From Paracoccaceae bacterium (GTDB taxonomy: Bacteria > Pseudomonadota > Alphaproteobacteria > Rhodobacterales > Rhodobacteraceae): 52,983 nucleotides of DNA. The notes beneath the pieces are model-generated. The model saw only the letters and a list, made by a program, of their open reading frames with translations, made no database searches and was not told the origin of the DNA. This document shows positions 43,032 to 52,053 of this stretch, one piece after another (the first letter of the stretch is position 1; every line of letters begins with the position of its first letter). The stretch covers positions 1 through 52,983 of the forward strand of contig JANSXS010000018.1 in the NCBI GenBank assembly GCA_024742835.1, read 5' to 3'. A program made the position numbers and the translations under genes.

Positions 43032-43166
43032 AGCGTTCCGCCTTTAACCTAAAGCGTTCCGCCTTTAACCTGCGACATCCGCGAAAGGCGGAACGCGTGC
43101 TACGACTAAACGGAGTACTGCGTTTCTCGAAAATCTGTGATTCAGGTTGTTCGCGAAACGCTTTAA
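43029..43166 (-). repeat. ~116-bp palindromic repeat with a duplicated end, between two convergent stop codons
   Basis: The element matches 50511-50626 and, reversed, 13856-13971. Its left end TAAAGCGTTCCGCCTTTAACC is duplicated as a 21-bp tandem (43029-43049 and 43050-43070). TAA at 43029-43031 is the stop of the small membrane gene; TTA at 43163-43165 is the TAA stop of the class V aminotransferase on the other strand. Confidence 0.85.
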
Positions 43167-44362
43167 CGTTGCTTGGCAATACTGCGCGCCGCCATGCCGA
43201 CGGCCCCCAGCCCATGCGGGATATCCAGGGCCAGAAGACCGGCCTCGATACTGCCAAGCACCCCAAGCAGGCCATGCGCGTTCAGGTGCCCCATATGACC
43301 GATGCGGAAAAACCCGGTCGCGTCGGGGTCGTCCTCCGTGGCCATGCCAAGCCCGATACCGAGCGTCACGCCCATCTCGGCCTCCAGCCAGTCGCGCAGG
43401 CGCTGGCCATCGGGCGCGCGCAGGCTGAGCGCGGTCACGGCCCGGCTGCGCCGCGCCACGTCACTGACATTCAGCCGCAAGGGACCATCCGCGCCCCACA
43501 CCTCGCAAGCCGTCCAGATGGCGCGGGCCAACATATCGTGCCGGGACCAGACATTTTCCAATCCCTCTTCCAGAAGCATATCCAGCGCCGCGCGCAGGCC
43601 ATAGATATGATGCGTGGGCGCGGTACCGCCGAAATATTGATAGAACAGTTCCGGCTCTGCGCGGGGGGTCCAGTCCCAATATTTGGAAACGCGGTCAAGC
43701 GCGGCGCGGGCCTTGGCCGCGCGCGCATTGAAAAACACAAAACCAAGCCCCGGTGGCGTCATCAGCCCCTTCTGGCTTGCCGCGATCATCACATCGACGC
43801 CCCATGCGTCCATCTCGAACCGGTCGCAGGCCAGCGAGGCGATGCAATCGGCCATCAGAAGCGCCGGGTGCCCGGCGGCGTCGATGGCCGCGCGAATGGC
43901 GGCGATATCGTTCAGAACAGAGGTCGACGTATCCACATGGGTGGCCAACACCGCCTTGATCTTGTGCGCTTTGTCGGCGCGCAGCGTCGCTTCGATGCGG
44001 GCTGCGTCCACCGCGCTGCGCCGCCCGAAATCCAGTGTCTCGACGGTCAGGCCGCGCGCGGCAGCCACCTCTGCCCAGCCATGGCCAAAGCGGCCCGTTG
44101 CAAGCGCCAGCACGCTGTCGCCCGGTGCGACGGTATTGGCCAACGCGGCCTCCCATACGCCATGCCCGTTGGCGATATAGATCGCCGCGCGGCCCTTGGT
44201 GCACGCGACCTTGCAAAGGTCTGAGATGAGGTCCGGCATCATGTCGGGCAACTCTCCCGCATAGATATTTGGCGCGGCGCGGTTCATCGCGCGCAGCACC
44301 CGGTCGGGCATGATCGAGGGGCCGGGAATGGCCAGATGCGGGCGACCGCCGGAACCGGACAT
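43163..44362 (-). CDS. Class V PLP aminotransferase (alanine/serine-glyoxylate aminotransferase type)
   Basis: The 399-residue enzyme has the family start HLAIPGPSIMPDRVLRAMN, the NGHGVWEAALANTV region, THVDTSTSVLNDI and the PLP lysine Lys198 in AASQKGLMTPPGLGF. It ends with FRIGHMGHLNAHGLLGVLG, typical of alanine- or serine-glyoxylate aminotransferases used in the serine cycle and photorespiration-type pathways. The exact donor is uncertain. AGGAGA seven bases upstream supports the ATG at 44362. Confidence 0.9.
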   Translation of the reverse strand: MSGSGGRPHLAIPGPSIMPDRVLRAMNRAAPNIYAGELPDMMPDLISDLCKVACTKGRAAIYIANGHGVWEAALANTVAPGDSVLALATGRFGHGWAEVAAARGLTVETLDFGRRSAVDAARIEATLRADKAHKIKAVLATHVDTSTSVLNDIAAIRAAIDAAGHPALLMADCIASLACDRFEMDAWGVDVMIAASQKGLMTPPGLGFVFFNARAAKARAALDRVSKYWDWTPRAEPELFYQYFGGTAPTHHIYGLRAALDMLLEEGLENVWSRHDMLARAIWTACEVWGADGPLRLNVSDVARRSRAVTALSLRAPDGQRLRDWLEAEMGVTLGIGLGMATEDDPDATGFFRIGHMGHLNAHGLLGVLGSIEAGLLALDIPHGLGAVGMAARSIAKQR

Positions 44363-44490
44363 GGGGTATTCTCCTGCAAGTGTCGCGACGGGGTATCCGC
44401 CAGCGCGGGCCACGTCAATCTTGTACGGCTTGTGTTACGCGCCGGGTGCCCCTACATGAGCCGTTCAACAATTTGGGCAAAGCGCGGCAG

Positions 44491-45174
44491 ATGAAACTTT
44501 TCAAACGGATTTCCGACTGGGAAAGGGGATTGCGCGCGTCCTACAACACCGACCTGTCCACGCCGGAAAACCGCAGGCGGGCACATATCTACAACCTGTG
44601 GTTCGATCATGCGATCCTGCGCGGGATCTGGACGAATTTCTTTCAGATCGCGCCGGGGGTGTACCGCTCCAACCATCCCACGCCCAAACGCTTTGCCAGC
44701 ATGAAGGCGACGGGCGTCAAATCGGTGCTGAACCTGCGCGGCAGTCATGGGGCCGCGCATTACCTGACCGAAAAGGAAATCTGCGACGAGCTTGGCCTGA
44801 CCCTTGTCAGTATCAGCATGCAGGCGCGTCACGCGCCGCCGGGCGAAGAGATCCTTGCGATGATCGAAGCCTTTCGGACGCTGGAAAAACCCTTTGTCAT
44901 GCATTGCAAATCGGGCGCCGATCGCGCCGGGTTTGCCTCGGCGCTTTATCTTCTGGCGATCGAGGGCCGCCCCATGGCAGAGGCGCGGCGCATGTTGGGG
45001 CTGAAATACCTGCATGTGAAACAATCCAAGACCGGCGTTCTGGATCATATCCTTGACGTCTATGAGGCCCGGAATGCCCGCGACCCGATTCCGTTCGAGG
45101 ATTGGGTGCGTCAGGAATATGAATACCGCGCGATGCAGGCTGATTACCTTGCCCATCGTCGCCCGTGGTTCTGA
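44491..45174 (+). CDS. Dual-specificity protein-tyrosine-phosphatase-like protein
   Basis: The 227-residue protein has the CX5R phosphatase loop HCKSGADRAG with Cys139 and Arg145. APGVYRSNHPTPKRFASMKA and VKSVLNLRG lie upstream in the order seen in bacterial DSP-like phosphatases. The usual general-acid aspartate is not obvious. The first 45 residues are basic and aromatic and may contact the membrane or a partner. It converges with the glycosyltransferase gene seven bases away. Confidence 0.87.
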   Translation: MKLFKRISDWERGLRASYNTDLSTPENRRRAHIYNLWFDHAILRGIWTNFFQIAPGVYRSNHPTPKRFASMKATGVKSVLNLRGSHGAAHYLTEKEICDELGLTLVSISMQARHAPPGEEILAMIEAFRTLEKPFVMHCKSGADRAGFASALYLLAIEGRPMAEARRMLGLKYLHVKQSKTGVLDHILDVYEARNARDPIPFEDWVRQEYEYRAMQADYLAHRRPWF

Positions 45175-45181
45175 TCCGGGG

Positions 45182-45850
45182 TCAGTATCGCCGGGCCAGA
45201 TTTTCGGGATCGGCCCCCGCCAGATAGCGCAGCAATCGCCAAAGGTTCCCCGCCCCCCGGCGAATCCAGCCATCACGCCGGTACCGCTCGGCGCTAGTCG
45301 TGACCTTGCCCGGCAGCAGCGTGATACGCGGCAGCGCGCGGGAAATTGCCACATCCTCCATCAACGGGATATCCGGATACCCGCCCGCCGCCTCGTAATC
45401 CGCGCGGCTGACCAAAAGCCCCTGATCGCCATAGGGCAATGAAAACAGGCGCGAGCGCATATTCGCCCAACCCGCGACCATGGCCCCGGCCATGCCGCCC
45501 GCATCGAACCGCAAGACAAAGGCCGCCGGGCCGCCGCGCGCCATATGCGCCGCGACCATATCGGGCCAACCGGGCGGCAGGATGCTGTCGGCGTGCAGAA
45601 ACAGAAACCACTCGCCGCGCGCCGCCGTCGCACCGCGCCGCAACTGCCCACCCCGCGAGGGCGGGCCGGTCACGATCTCGGCCCCGGCAGCATCGGCGAT
45701 GCGCAACGTGGCATCCTCCGAGCCGCCATCGCTTATCACCAGTTCCCGGATCAACCCGGTCTCCAACCCCGCGGCCAGCGGGGGCAACGCGTGGCGCAGC
45801 CCGGATTCGGCGTTCAATGTCGGCATGATGACCGAGAGTTTGGCAGGCAT
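45182..45850 (-). CDS. Family 2 glycosyltransferase (TIGR04283 type)
   Basis: The 222-residue protein has a GT-A fold: LSVIMPTLNAESGLRHALPP at the N terminus, ELVISDGGSEDATLRIA for nucleotide binding and WFLFLHADSILPPGW with the DxD-like metal site. The C-terminal part contains PYGDQGLLVSRADYEAAGGY and PLMEDVAISRALPR, the signature of a family annotated in databases as arsenosugar-biosynthesis glycosyltransferases. No arsenosugar partner gene is adjacent, so the role is open. The ATG at 45850 is 63 bases from the divergent ygfZ start. Confidence 0.85.
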   Translation of the reverse strand: MPAKLSVIMPTLNAESGLRHALPPLAAGLETGLIRELVISDGGSEDATLRIADAAGAEIVTGPPSRGGQLRRGATAARGEWFLFLHADSILPPGWPDMVAAHMARGGPAAFVLRFDAGGMAGAMVAGWANMRSRLFSLPYGDQGLLVSRADYEAAGGYPDIPLMEDVAISRALPRITLLPGKVTTSAERYRRDGWIRRGAGNLWRLLRYLAGADPENLARRY

Positions 45851-45913
45851 GGTCGCGACCCCTGTTTGCACACGGCTTTCGCGCCTATATGACGGAAAAG
45901 AAAAGAGGTGACC

Positions 45914-46648
45914 ATGACGCGCAGCATTCTGAAACTCACCGGACCAGAGACGCGGGACTTTCTGCAAGGGCTTGTGACCAATGATGTGTCCCGTTTGGAC
46001 AATGGGCCGCTCTATGCGGCGATGCTGACCCCACAGGGCAAATATATCGCCGATTTCTTTCTTTTGGCGCAGGGCGATGCGGTGCTGCTGGATGTCGATG
46101 CCGCGCTTGCCGGGTCACTTGTGCAGCGGCTCAACATGTACAAGCTGCGCGCCGATGTGCAGATCGAGGAAACCGCGCTCAAGGTTGCGCGCGGCACCGG
46201 CCCTGCCCCCGCGGGTGCGGTGATCGACCCGCGCCACCCCGATATGGGCTGGCGGCTTTACGGTGAGACGGCGGGCAACGACGGCACCGATTTCGACGCG
46301 ATCCGCGTGGCGCATTGCATCCCCGAGACGGGGATCGAACTCAGCCCGGACAGTTTCATTCTGGAGGTCGGGTTCGAACGGCTCAGCGGCGTGGATTTCC
46401 GCAAGGGGTGTTACGTTGGCCAGGAAGTGACCGCGCGGATGAAACACAAGACTGAGCTGCGCAAGGGGCTTGCCACGGTCGAGATCAAGGGCAACGCCCC
46501 GCCGGGCACCGAGATCACGGTAGGCGGCAAGCCCGCGGGAACGCTGTTCACCCAGTCTGGCAACCGGGCCATCGCCTATCTGCGGTTTGACCGGGCAAAG
46601 GGGCCGATGCAGGCGGGTGACGCGACGGTGACGTATAAGGCACCCTGA
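45914..46648 (+). CDS. ygfZ: YgfZ/GcvT-like folate-binding protein
   Basis: YgfZ-type proteins bind tetrahydrofolate and help maintain Fe-S enzymes. The 244-residue protein has the aminomethyltransferase-like fold and the invariant KGCYVGQEVTARMKHK with Cys166. The start was set at the ATG at 45914, five bases after AGAGG; a GTG two codons upstream is possible. It could support the many Fe-S and haem enzymes nearby, an inference only. Confidence 0.92.
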   Translation: MTRSILKLTGPETRDFLQGLVTNDVSRLDNGPLYAAMLTPQGKYIADFFLLAQGDAVLLDVDAALAGSLVQRLNMYKLRADVQIEETALKVARGTGPAPAGAVIDPRHPDMGWRLYGETAGNDGTDFDAIRVAHCIPETGIELSPDSFILEVGFERLSGVDFRKGCYVGQEVTARMKHKTELRKGLATVEIKGNAPPGTEITVGGKPAGTLFTQSGNRAIAYLRFDRAKGPMQAGDATVTYKAP

Positions 46649-46783
46649 CAGCACGACTGCGGCGCATGGCGGAAAATCATGACAAGATGATGAACGCGCG
46701 CACCATGCAGCGGATGACGTGGCGTCATCGCCACATCGGGCGCAGCCGGACCTGATGTTGGGAATTGGGCGCGCGGGCGGCGC

Positions 46784-47347
46784 TCACGCGCGCTCGGCAT
46801 ACTCCATCGTTTCGGTGTTCACGACGATATCCTCGTCCTGCCCCACGAAGGGCGGCACCATCACCTTGACACCATTGTCCAGAATCGCCGGTTTGAAACT
46901 GTTGGCGGCGGTCTGTCCCTTTACCACCGGTTCTGTCTCGGCGATGCGGCAGGTCACTTTCTGCGGCAGGGTCGCGTGCAGCGCCTCGTCGCCATAGAAT
47001 TCAACCGTGATGGTCATGCCATCCTGAAGAAATGCGCGGCGCTCTCCAAGGATGTCGGCGGGCAGTTCGATTTGCTCGTAAGTCTCTGAATCCATGAAAA
47101 CAAGCATCCCGTCCTGCTCGTACAGGAACTGCTGGTCCTTCTGCTCCAGACGGACACGTTCAACCTTGTCGGCACTGCGAAAGCGTTCATTGAGCTTGGA
47201 GCCGTTGCGCAGGTTGCGCATCTCGACCTGCGCAAAGGCACCGCCTTTTCCGGGCTTCACATGGTCCACCTTGACCGCGCTCCAGAGGCCGTTGTTATGC
47301 TCCAGCACGTTACCGGGGCGGATCTCGTTTCCATTGATCTTGGGCAT
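46784..47347 (-). CDS. efp: Elongation factor P
   Basis: EF-P relieves ribosome stalling at polyproline. The 187-residue protein has three beta-barrel domains. Lys34, the site modified by EpmA in many bacteria, lies in [12 protein letters not shown]; the rest is canonical ([33 protein letters not shown]). The ATG at 47347 was preferred over an in-frame extension to 47419. The modification enzymes are not in the window. It faces the DUF6280-like gene across 218 bases. Confidence 0.96.
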   Translation of the reverse strand: MPKINGNEIRPGNVLEHNNGLWSAVKVDHVKPGKGGAFAQVEMRNLRNGSKLNERFRSADKVERVRLEQKDQQFLYEQDGMLVFMDSETYEQIELPADILGERRAFLQDGMTITVEFYGDEALHATLPQKVTCRIAETEPVVKGQTAANSFKPAILDNGVKVMVPPFVGQDEDIVVNTETMEYAERA

Positions 47348-47373
47348 TGTGGCGAAACCTTGACAAAAACTTG

Positions 47374-47395
47374 ATAGGATTTGGTCCGATCCTAT
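47374..47395. promoter_or_regulatory. Inverted repeat upstream of efp
   Basis: ATAGGAT (47374-47380) and ATCCTAT (47389-47395) are perfect 7-bp inverted repeats with an eight-base spacer, 27 bases upstream of the efp ATG. It is either an operator or a small 5'-leader hairpin of efp. Confidence 0.4.
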
Positions 47396-47565
47396 ATCTA
47401 GCGTAGAGATGAAGGGCAAGACAGCGAGATATCGTGCTCGACACAGAGCAAGCTATGCAAATTTTGCAACAATGCTATGCACGACAGGGCTATCCGAATC
47501 ATTCGAGTTCAGCCATAACCATCGCCACGCCCCAAACGCAAGAGCAATAAAAACAAGGACGAATC

Positions 47566-47886
47566 ATGAAGGATTTCGTTGACGGCACGGCCTTCAATGC
47601 CGAACAGGGCAACCGTGCGCGTAAACTTTTCGCGGCTGTTGTACTGGCTGCACTGGACGACGCCATCGCCGACGACAAGAAGTATGGCAACGGCCCGGAA
47701 CAGATCGCCCGTTGGGCGCGCTCCCGCGATGGTCGCGAAGTGCTGTCCTGTGCCGGCATCGACCCGAATGAGCGCGTTGTCACCGGCCTGATGGATTTCG
47801 TGGGCAAAGGCGTGCGGACCTCCGTCGCGCTGTCGCGCGAAGAAAGCGAGCGTCGTCATGCCGCCGCACAGGCCGAAGCCGCCTGA
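47566..47886 (+). CDS. DUF6280-like conserved small protein
   Basis: The 106-residue cytoplasmic protein begins MKDFVDGTAFNAEQGNRARK and contains DDAIADDKKYGNGPEQIARW and LSCAGIDPNERVVTGLMDFV. It is mostly helical with one cysteine. I recall this as a Rhodobacterales-restricted family (DUF6280), but the family number is from memory. No function is known to me. It is followed by a clean terminator and precedes cobQ. Confidence 0.82.
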   Translation: MKDFVDGTAFNAEQGNRARKLFAAVVLAALDDAIADDKKYGNGPEQIARWARSRDGREVLSCAGIDPNERVVTGLMDFVGKGVRTSVALSREESERRHAAAQAEAA

Positions 47887-47924
47887 CGCGCGCCCGGCAT
47901 ACGTGAACTATACGATCAGAAATG

Positions 47925-47951
47925 GCCCTGCCCCTTGTGGCGGGGCTTTTT
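47925..47951 (+). terminator. Rho-independent terminator after the DUF6280-like gene
   Basis: GCCCTGCC (47925-47932) pairs with GGCGGGGC (47939-47946), one U-G pair, around CCTTGT, followed by TTTTT. It lies 38 bases after the stop codon and insulates cobQ. Confidence 0.85.
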
Positions 47952-48024
47952 CGTGGGGCAGGCGTTTTCCACAACGCGCGCAACGAGTGAGCGAAACGCT
48001 TTTAGAAAACAAGGGGGGCGACAC

Positions 48025-49479
48025 GTGGCACGGTCCATCATGATCCAGGGTGCGGGCTCTAACGTTGGCAAGTCGATGATCGTCGCGGGCCTTGCGCGTG
48101 CGTTCACGCGGCGCGGCCTGTCCGTTGCCCCGTTCAAACCGCAAAACATGTCCAACAACGCCGCCGTGACGGTGGATGGCGGCGAGATTGGGCGCGCGCA
48201 AGCCTTGCAGGCACTGGCCGCCGAGCGCGCGGCGCATACAGACATGAACCCTGTGCTGCTCAAACCCGAAACCGATACCGGCGCGCAGGTCATCGTGCAG
48301 GGCAAACGCTTTGCGACTTTGCGCGCACGCGACTACGCCAAGGCCAAACCGGAACTGATGGGCGCGGTGTTGCAAAGCTTTGCCCGGCTGAGCCAGACCG
48401 CCGATCTGGTGCTGGTCGAGGGGGCGGGCAGCCCCGCGGAAATCAATCTGCGCGCCGGGGATATTGCCAACATGGGCTTTGCCGAGGCGGCAGGCGTGCC
48501 CGTGATCCTTGTCGGCGATATCGACCGGGGCGGCGTGATCGCGCAGCTTGTGGGCACGCAGACCATCCTGCCGCCAAATGATGCAGGGTGGATCAAGGGG
48601 TTTGCCGTCAACAAGTTCCGCGGCGACGTGCGCCTGTTCGACGAGGGCGTGACGGCGATCACCGATCGCACCGGCTGGCCGTCTCTGGGTGTCATCCCGT
48701 GGTTTCCCGACGCGTGGCGCCTGCCCGCCGAGGATGTGATGGACATCCGTTCAACCCCGCGCGCGGGCTTCAGGATCGCCGTGCCCCGGCTTGGGCGGAT
48801 CGCGAATTTCGACGATCTTGACCCGCTGAGCGCGGAGCCCGGCCTGAGCGTGGACATCATAGAGCCGGGCCGCCCCCTGCCCGGCGACGCCGACATGGTG
48901 CTGATTCCGGGCAGCAAATCCACCATCGCCGATCTGGCCGGGTTTCGCGCCAATGGATGGGATATCGACCTTGCCGCTCACATCCGGCGCGGCGGGCATG
49001 TGTTGGGCATTTGTGGCGGGTACCAGATGCTGGGGCGCGAAATCGCGGATCCTGACGGGCTGGAAGGCGCGCCCGGCTCCGTACCGGGACTGGGCCATCT
49101 GGATGTGACAACCGTCATGCGTCCGGAAAAACACCTGTCGCTTACAGAAGCGGCCTATTTGCCCACCGGCGATGCCGTGACCGGCTATGAGATCCATTTG
49201 GGCGATACGGACGGGCCGGACAAAGCGCGCGCTTGGCTGCGGATCGGGGACCGGGCGGAAGGTGCCGCGAATGCCACAGGGCGCGTGCGGGGCTGCTATC
49301 TGCACGGGCTGTTCGCGTCAGACAGGTTTCGTGCAGCGTATCTTGCGGAACTTGGCGCGCCATCGGAGATCGCCTTTGACGATCAGGTTGAAGACACCCT
49401 CGACCGGTTGGCAGGCCATCTGGAGACGCATATGGATCTTGATTTGCTGTTGCGATTGGCGCAGCGACCATCCGCCTGA
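48025..49479 (+). CDS. cobQ: Cobyric acid synthase CobQ
   Basis: CobQ amidates the b, d, e and g side chains of the corrin ring with glutamine and ATP in late B12 synthesis. The 484-residue protein has an ATP-binding domain ([16 protein letters not shown]) and a class I glutamine-amidotransferase domain with Cys330 in [10 protein letters not shown] and the His in [10 protein letters not shown]. The GTG at 48025 is set by AAGGGGGG six bases upstream; the open frame continues back across the preceding terminator. No cobalamin riboswitch was seen upstream. Confidence 0.95.
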   Translation: MARSIMIQGAGSNVGKSMIVAGLARAFTRRGLSVAPFKPQNMSNNAAVTVDGGEIGRAQALQALAAERAAHTDMNPVLLKPETDTGAQVIVQGKRFATLRARDYAKAKPELMGAVLQSFARLSQTADLVLVEGAGSPAEINLRAGDIANMGFAEAAGVPVILVGDIDRGGVIAQLVGTQTILPPNDAGWIKGFAVNKFRGDVRLFDEGVTAITDRTGWPSLGVIPWFPDAWRLPAEDVMDIRSTPRAGFRIAVPRLGRIANFDDLDPLSAEPGLSVDIIEPGRPLPGDADMVLIPGSKSTIADLAGFRANGWDIDLAAHIRRGGHVLGICGGYQMLGREIADPDGLEGAPGSVPGLGHLDVTTVMRPEKHLSLTEAAYLPTGDAVTGYEIHLGDTDGPDKARAWLRIGDRAEGAANATGRVRGCYLHGLFASDRFRAAYLAELGAPSEIAFDDQVEDTLDRLAGHLETHMDLDLLLRLAQRPSA

Positions 49480-49485
49480 ACGCGG

Positions 49486-50448
49486 TCAGTCGAGATCCTG
49501 ACCCATCATCGCGCGATGAATCTCGCGGCGGACAAGTTTGCGCACATTGCGGGTGATGCGTTCGCCAAGCGCGCCTTGCAGTTCCTGACGCACGATATCG
49601 GCCACCAGATCACGCAGCGCATCTTCATCCAAAACCGCATCGTCGCTGTACCAATCCTGCGATCGGTCTGATGGCGATCTTTCGCGCTCTTGCTGTGATG
49701 CCTGCGCGGTCTGATCAGGTTCCCCGCTACCCTGCGGTGTCCGTTCGTCACGCCGGGAGACGAAATCAAGCGGTTCTTCGTCTTCGGACTGTGACGCCTG
49801 TTCCGGCTCGGGTGTCGGCCCCTCTGGCGTGTCATCTTGCGCGGAGTCCGACATCGCCGGTTCCTCGTCAGGCCCGTATTCGGCGCTAGGCTCTGCGATA
49901 TCTTCCGCGGTATAATCTTCCCAAGGCAAAGGCTTTACGTTGCGCGCGAAATAATCGTCGCCGACATCGTCATCGGGTTCCCATTCATCCTCGCGCGCCG
50001 CAACAGCGGCCTCGACCTCTGCAATCCGGGCTTCCAGCTCGCTGTCCGTGGTGGACGGATCACCGCGATCATCGTCTTCATGTTCAGCGGCGTCGTCGTG
50101 GTCGGCGGCACCATCCTCGGATGCTGTCTCGTCCTGCTCTGACGGATGGATCTGCCACTGTTCCAAAGACAGACTATCATCCCCGTGATCCGCATCAACA
50201 ACGTCGGCCGCTTGCGCGCACGTGTGATCGTCCCCCTCTGCCACGCGAAAAGACGGCGAAAGAACCAGCTTTCCCTCATCGGTACTGCTGACGGCATCGG
50301 AAACGGTATTTTCTGTCAGCATCGGCTCGTGGGCAGGCGACACAGGTTGCGTGCCGTCTTGATCCGGCTCGCGCTTATCGACGGAAACAAGCCGCCGGAT
50401 GGACGACAGGACGTCCTCGATTTCCCTGTTCGATACGGGATCTGACAT
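49486..50448 (-). CDS. PopZ-like (DUF2497-type) acidic disordered protein
   Basis: The 320-residue protein has an N-terminal helix, SNREIEDVLSSIRRLVSVD, very like the EDILASIRRI helix of PopZ/DUF2497 proteins. A long acidic, Pro/Ser-rich disordered middle (about residues 30-265) follows, and the C-terminal helical module is EDALRDLVADIVRQELQGAL with RNVRKLVRREIHR. PopZ organises the cell pole and chromosome anchoring in alphaproteobacteria and lies close to valS in Caulobacter; valS is about 8 kb away here. Assignment rests on architecture, so another DUF2497 role is possible. The start could also be a TTG at 50454. Confidence 0.65.
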   Translation of the reverse strand: MSDPVSNREIEDVLSSIRRLVSVDKREPDQDGTQPVSPAHEPMLTENTVSDAVSSTDEGKLVLSPSFRVAEGDDHTCAQAADVVDADHGDDSLSLEQWQIHPSEQDETASEDGAADHDDAAEHEDDDRGDPSTTDSELEARIAEVEAAVAAREDEWEPDDDVGDDYFARNVKPLPWEDYTAEDIAEPSAEYGPDEEPAMSDSAQDDTPEGPTPEPEQASQSEDEEPLDFVSRRDERTPQGSGEPDQTAQASQQERERSPSDRSQDWYSDDAVLDEDALRDLVADIVRQELQGALGERITRNVRKLVRREIHRAMMGQDLD

Positions 50449-50510
50449 GCTCAATTACCAATCTACCTCAGCGCAAACTGTATCGCCGCACCGTCAATCG
50501 TACAACACGT

Positions 50511-50626
50511 TAAAGCGTTCCACCGTTAACCCAAGACATCATCTAAAGGTGGAACACGTGCAACGATGGGGCGTAGTGCTGCGTTTCTCGAAAATCCACG
50601 CGGCAGGTTTTTCGCGAAACGCTTCA
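50511..50626 (-). repeat. ~116-bp palindromic intergenic repeat at the tolC stop codon
   Basis: The element begins TTAAAGCGTTCCACC and ends TTTTTCGCGAAACGCTTCA, in the orientation of the copy at 43029-43166. Its last three bases are the TGA stop codon of tolC on the minus strand. One base change relative to the other copies turns the TAA stop into TGA. Confidence 0.85.
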
Positions 50627-52030
50627 GTCTTTTCCGATTGCCCGCAACACGCGATCCAGCTTTTCACCCTGCGGGCTGATGGGCACCGGAGCGTCCTTGA
50701 CAAGGTTGTAATAAGCCGACGGATCATAGGTTTGAACGCCAAGGTTAAGATCCTTGACCGTCAGTTGGCCGATTGCGGCCAAAACGGTGTAAGCTGCGAT
50801 ATAGACATCCGTTTCCGCCGAAATCAGGTTGGTCTGCGCATCCAGAAGCGACTGTTCCGCGTTGAGAACATCCAGCGTCGTCCGCGCGCCAAGCTTGGCT
50901 TCTTCGCGTACCCCTTCAAAGGCCACCCGCGCCGCACTGACCTGCTCACCACTGGATTTCTGCACGGCACGCGCCGCGCGCAGGTTGGCATAGGCGTTGC
51001 CCACATCCTGGCTGATACCAAGGCTCACCTCGTGCAGGCTGCCGCGCTGCGAATCGCGCTGCGCCATGGCCCGGCGCTTGGCCGAACTGAGCAGCCCCCC
51101 CTGGTAGATGGGGCCGGTGACATTCACACCCACGCTGCCGGTGCGGGAAAAATCGCTGCTGTCAAAATCCTCGCGCAGGCCGGTGCGTCCGGACAGGCTG
51201 ACGGTGGGTTTCATCGCCGCGTCAGCGGCACGAATCGTCAGCTCGGACGCGGCGACCTGATGCTGGGCCTCGCGGATCCTGGGGTGATTGCGCAGCGCCG
51301 TGGCACGCGACTCCGCGACCGTGCCCGAAAGCGTTGGCAGGTTGCGCGGCCGCTGAAGCGCGCCCGGAGCCCGCCCGACCGCCGCCCGGAATTCCTCGAT
51401 CGCCTGCTGAAGGTTGCCCTGCGCCGCCGCCAGCCCGCTGCGGGCCTCTGCAAGACGCGCCTCCGCCTGCGCTACATCGGTGCGCGTGACCTCTCCGACC
51501 TCGAAACGATCACGGGCTGCGCGCAATTCCTGGCGCAAAAGCCGCAAGTTGTTTTCCCGAAGCTGCACGAATTCGCCATTACGGCGCACATCAAGAAAGG
51601 CATTCACCGCCCGCAGCAGCACTTGCTGTTCGATGTTGCGCAGCAATTGCCGTGTCGCCAGCACGGATTCCTTGGCCGCGTCGATCCGGTAGCCCGTGCG
51701 CCCGAAATCATAAAGCAGAAGATCAAGTGTCAGGGCCACGCCCAGATCGCTATTGGTGGCCGGGCGGATGACCCCGTTTGTTCGGGTGCGCCCAAAATTG
51801 CGGCTCATATCGGCGGACCAGTTCAGGATCGGCCGCAATTCGGAAACGATTGCGGCCACATCCTCATCAGCGGCGCGCAACAGCGCGCGGTTCTGTTCCA
51901 GCAGGCCGCTGTTTTCATAGGCACTGACAAGCGTTTGAGAGAGTGTTTCAGCCTTGGACCCGGACGGCAACACGACAAGCAGGCCACCCAACATCGCGGC
52001 ACCGACCCACCTTGTCATCGTTTCGAACAT
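50624..52030 (-). CDS. tolC: TolC-family outer-membrane efflux/secretion channel
   Basis: TolC trimers form the outer-membrane and periplasmic tunnel of type I secretion and drug efflux. The 468-residue precursor has a Sec signal (cut near GSKAE). Two OEP repeats follow: about 30-230 with LTLDLLLYDFGRTGYRIDAA, and about 245-440 with VGVNVTGPIYQGGLLSSAKR and GARTTLDVLNAEQSLLDAQ. The repeat structure and motifs are typical. It follows the isoaspartate methyltransferase gene by 23 bases. Confidence 0.95.
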   Translation of the reverse strand: MFETMTRWVGAAMLGGLLVVLPSGSKAETLSQTLVSAYENSGLLEQNRALLRAADEDVAAIVSELRPILNWSADMSRNFGRTRTNGVIRPATNSDLGVALTLDLLLYDFGRTGYRIDAAKESVLATRQLLRNIEQQVLLRAVNAFLDVRRNGEFVQLRENNLRLLRQELRAARDRFEVGEVTRTDVAQAEARLAEARSGLAAAQGNLQQAIEEFRAAVGRAPGALQRPRNLPTLSGTVAESRATALRNHPRIREAQHQVAASELTIRAADAAMKPTVSLSGRTGLREDFDSSDFSRTGSVGVNVTGPIYQGGLLSSAKRRAMAQRDSQRGSLHEVSLGISQDVGNAYANLRAARAVQKSSGEQVSAARVAFEGVREEAKLGARTTLDVLNAEQSLLDAQTNLISAETDVYIAAYTVLAAIGQLTVKDLNLGVQTYDPSAYYNLVKDAPVPISPQGEKLDRVLRAIGKD

Positions 52031-52053
52031 CCCAGATCTCCCGCTTGAACCGT

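Noticed and set aside
47952..48024. Cobalamin riboswitch before cobQ
   Set aside because: The gap after the terminator is about 70 bases, too short, and no B12-box-like sequence was seen.
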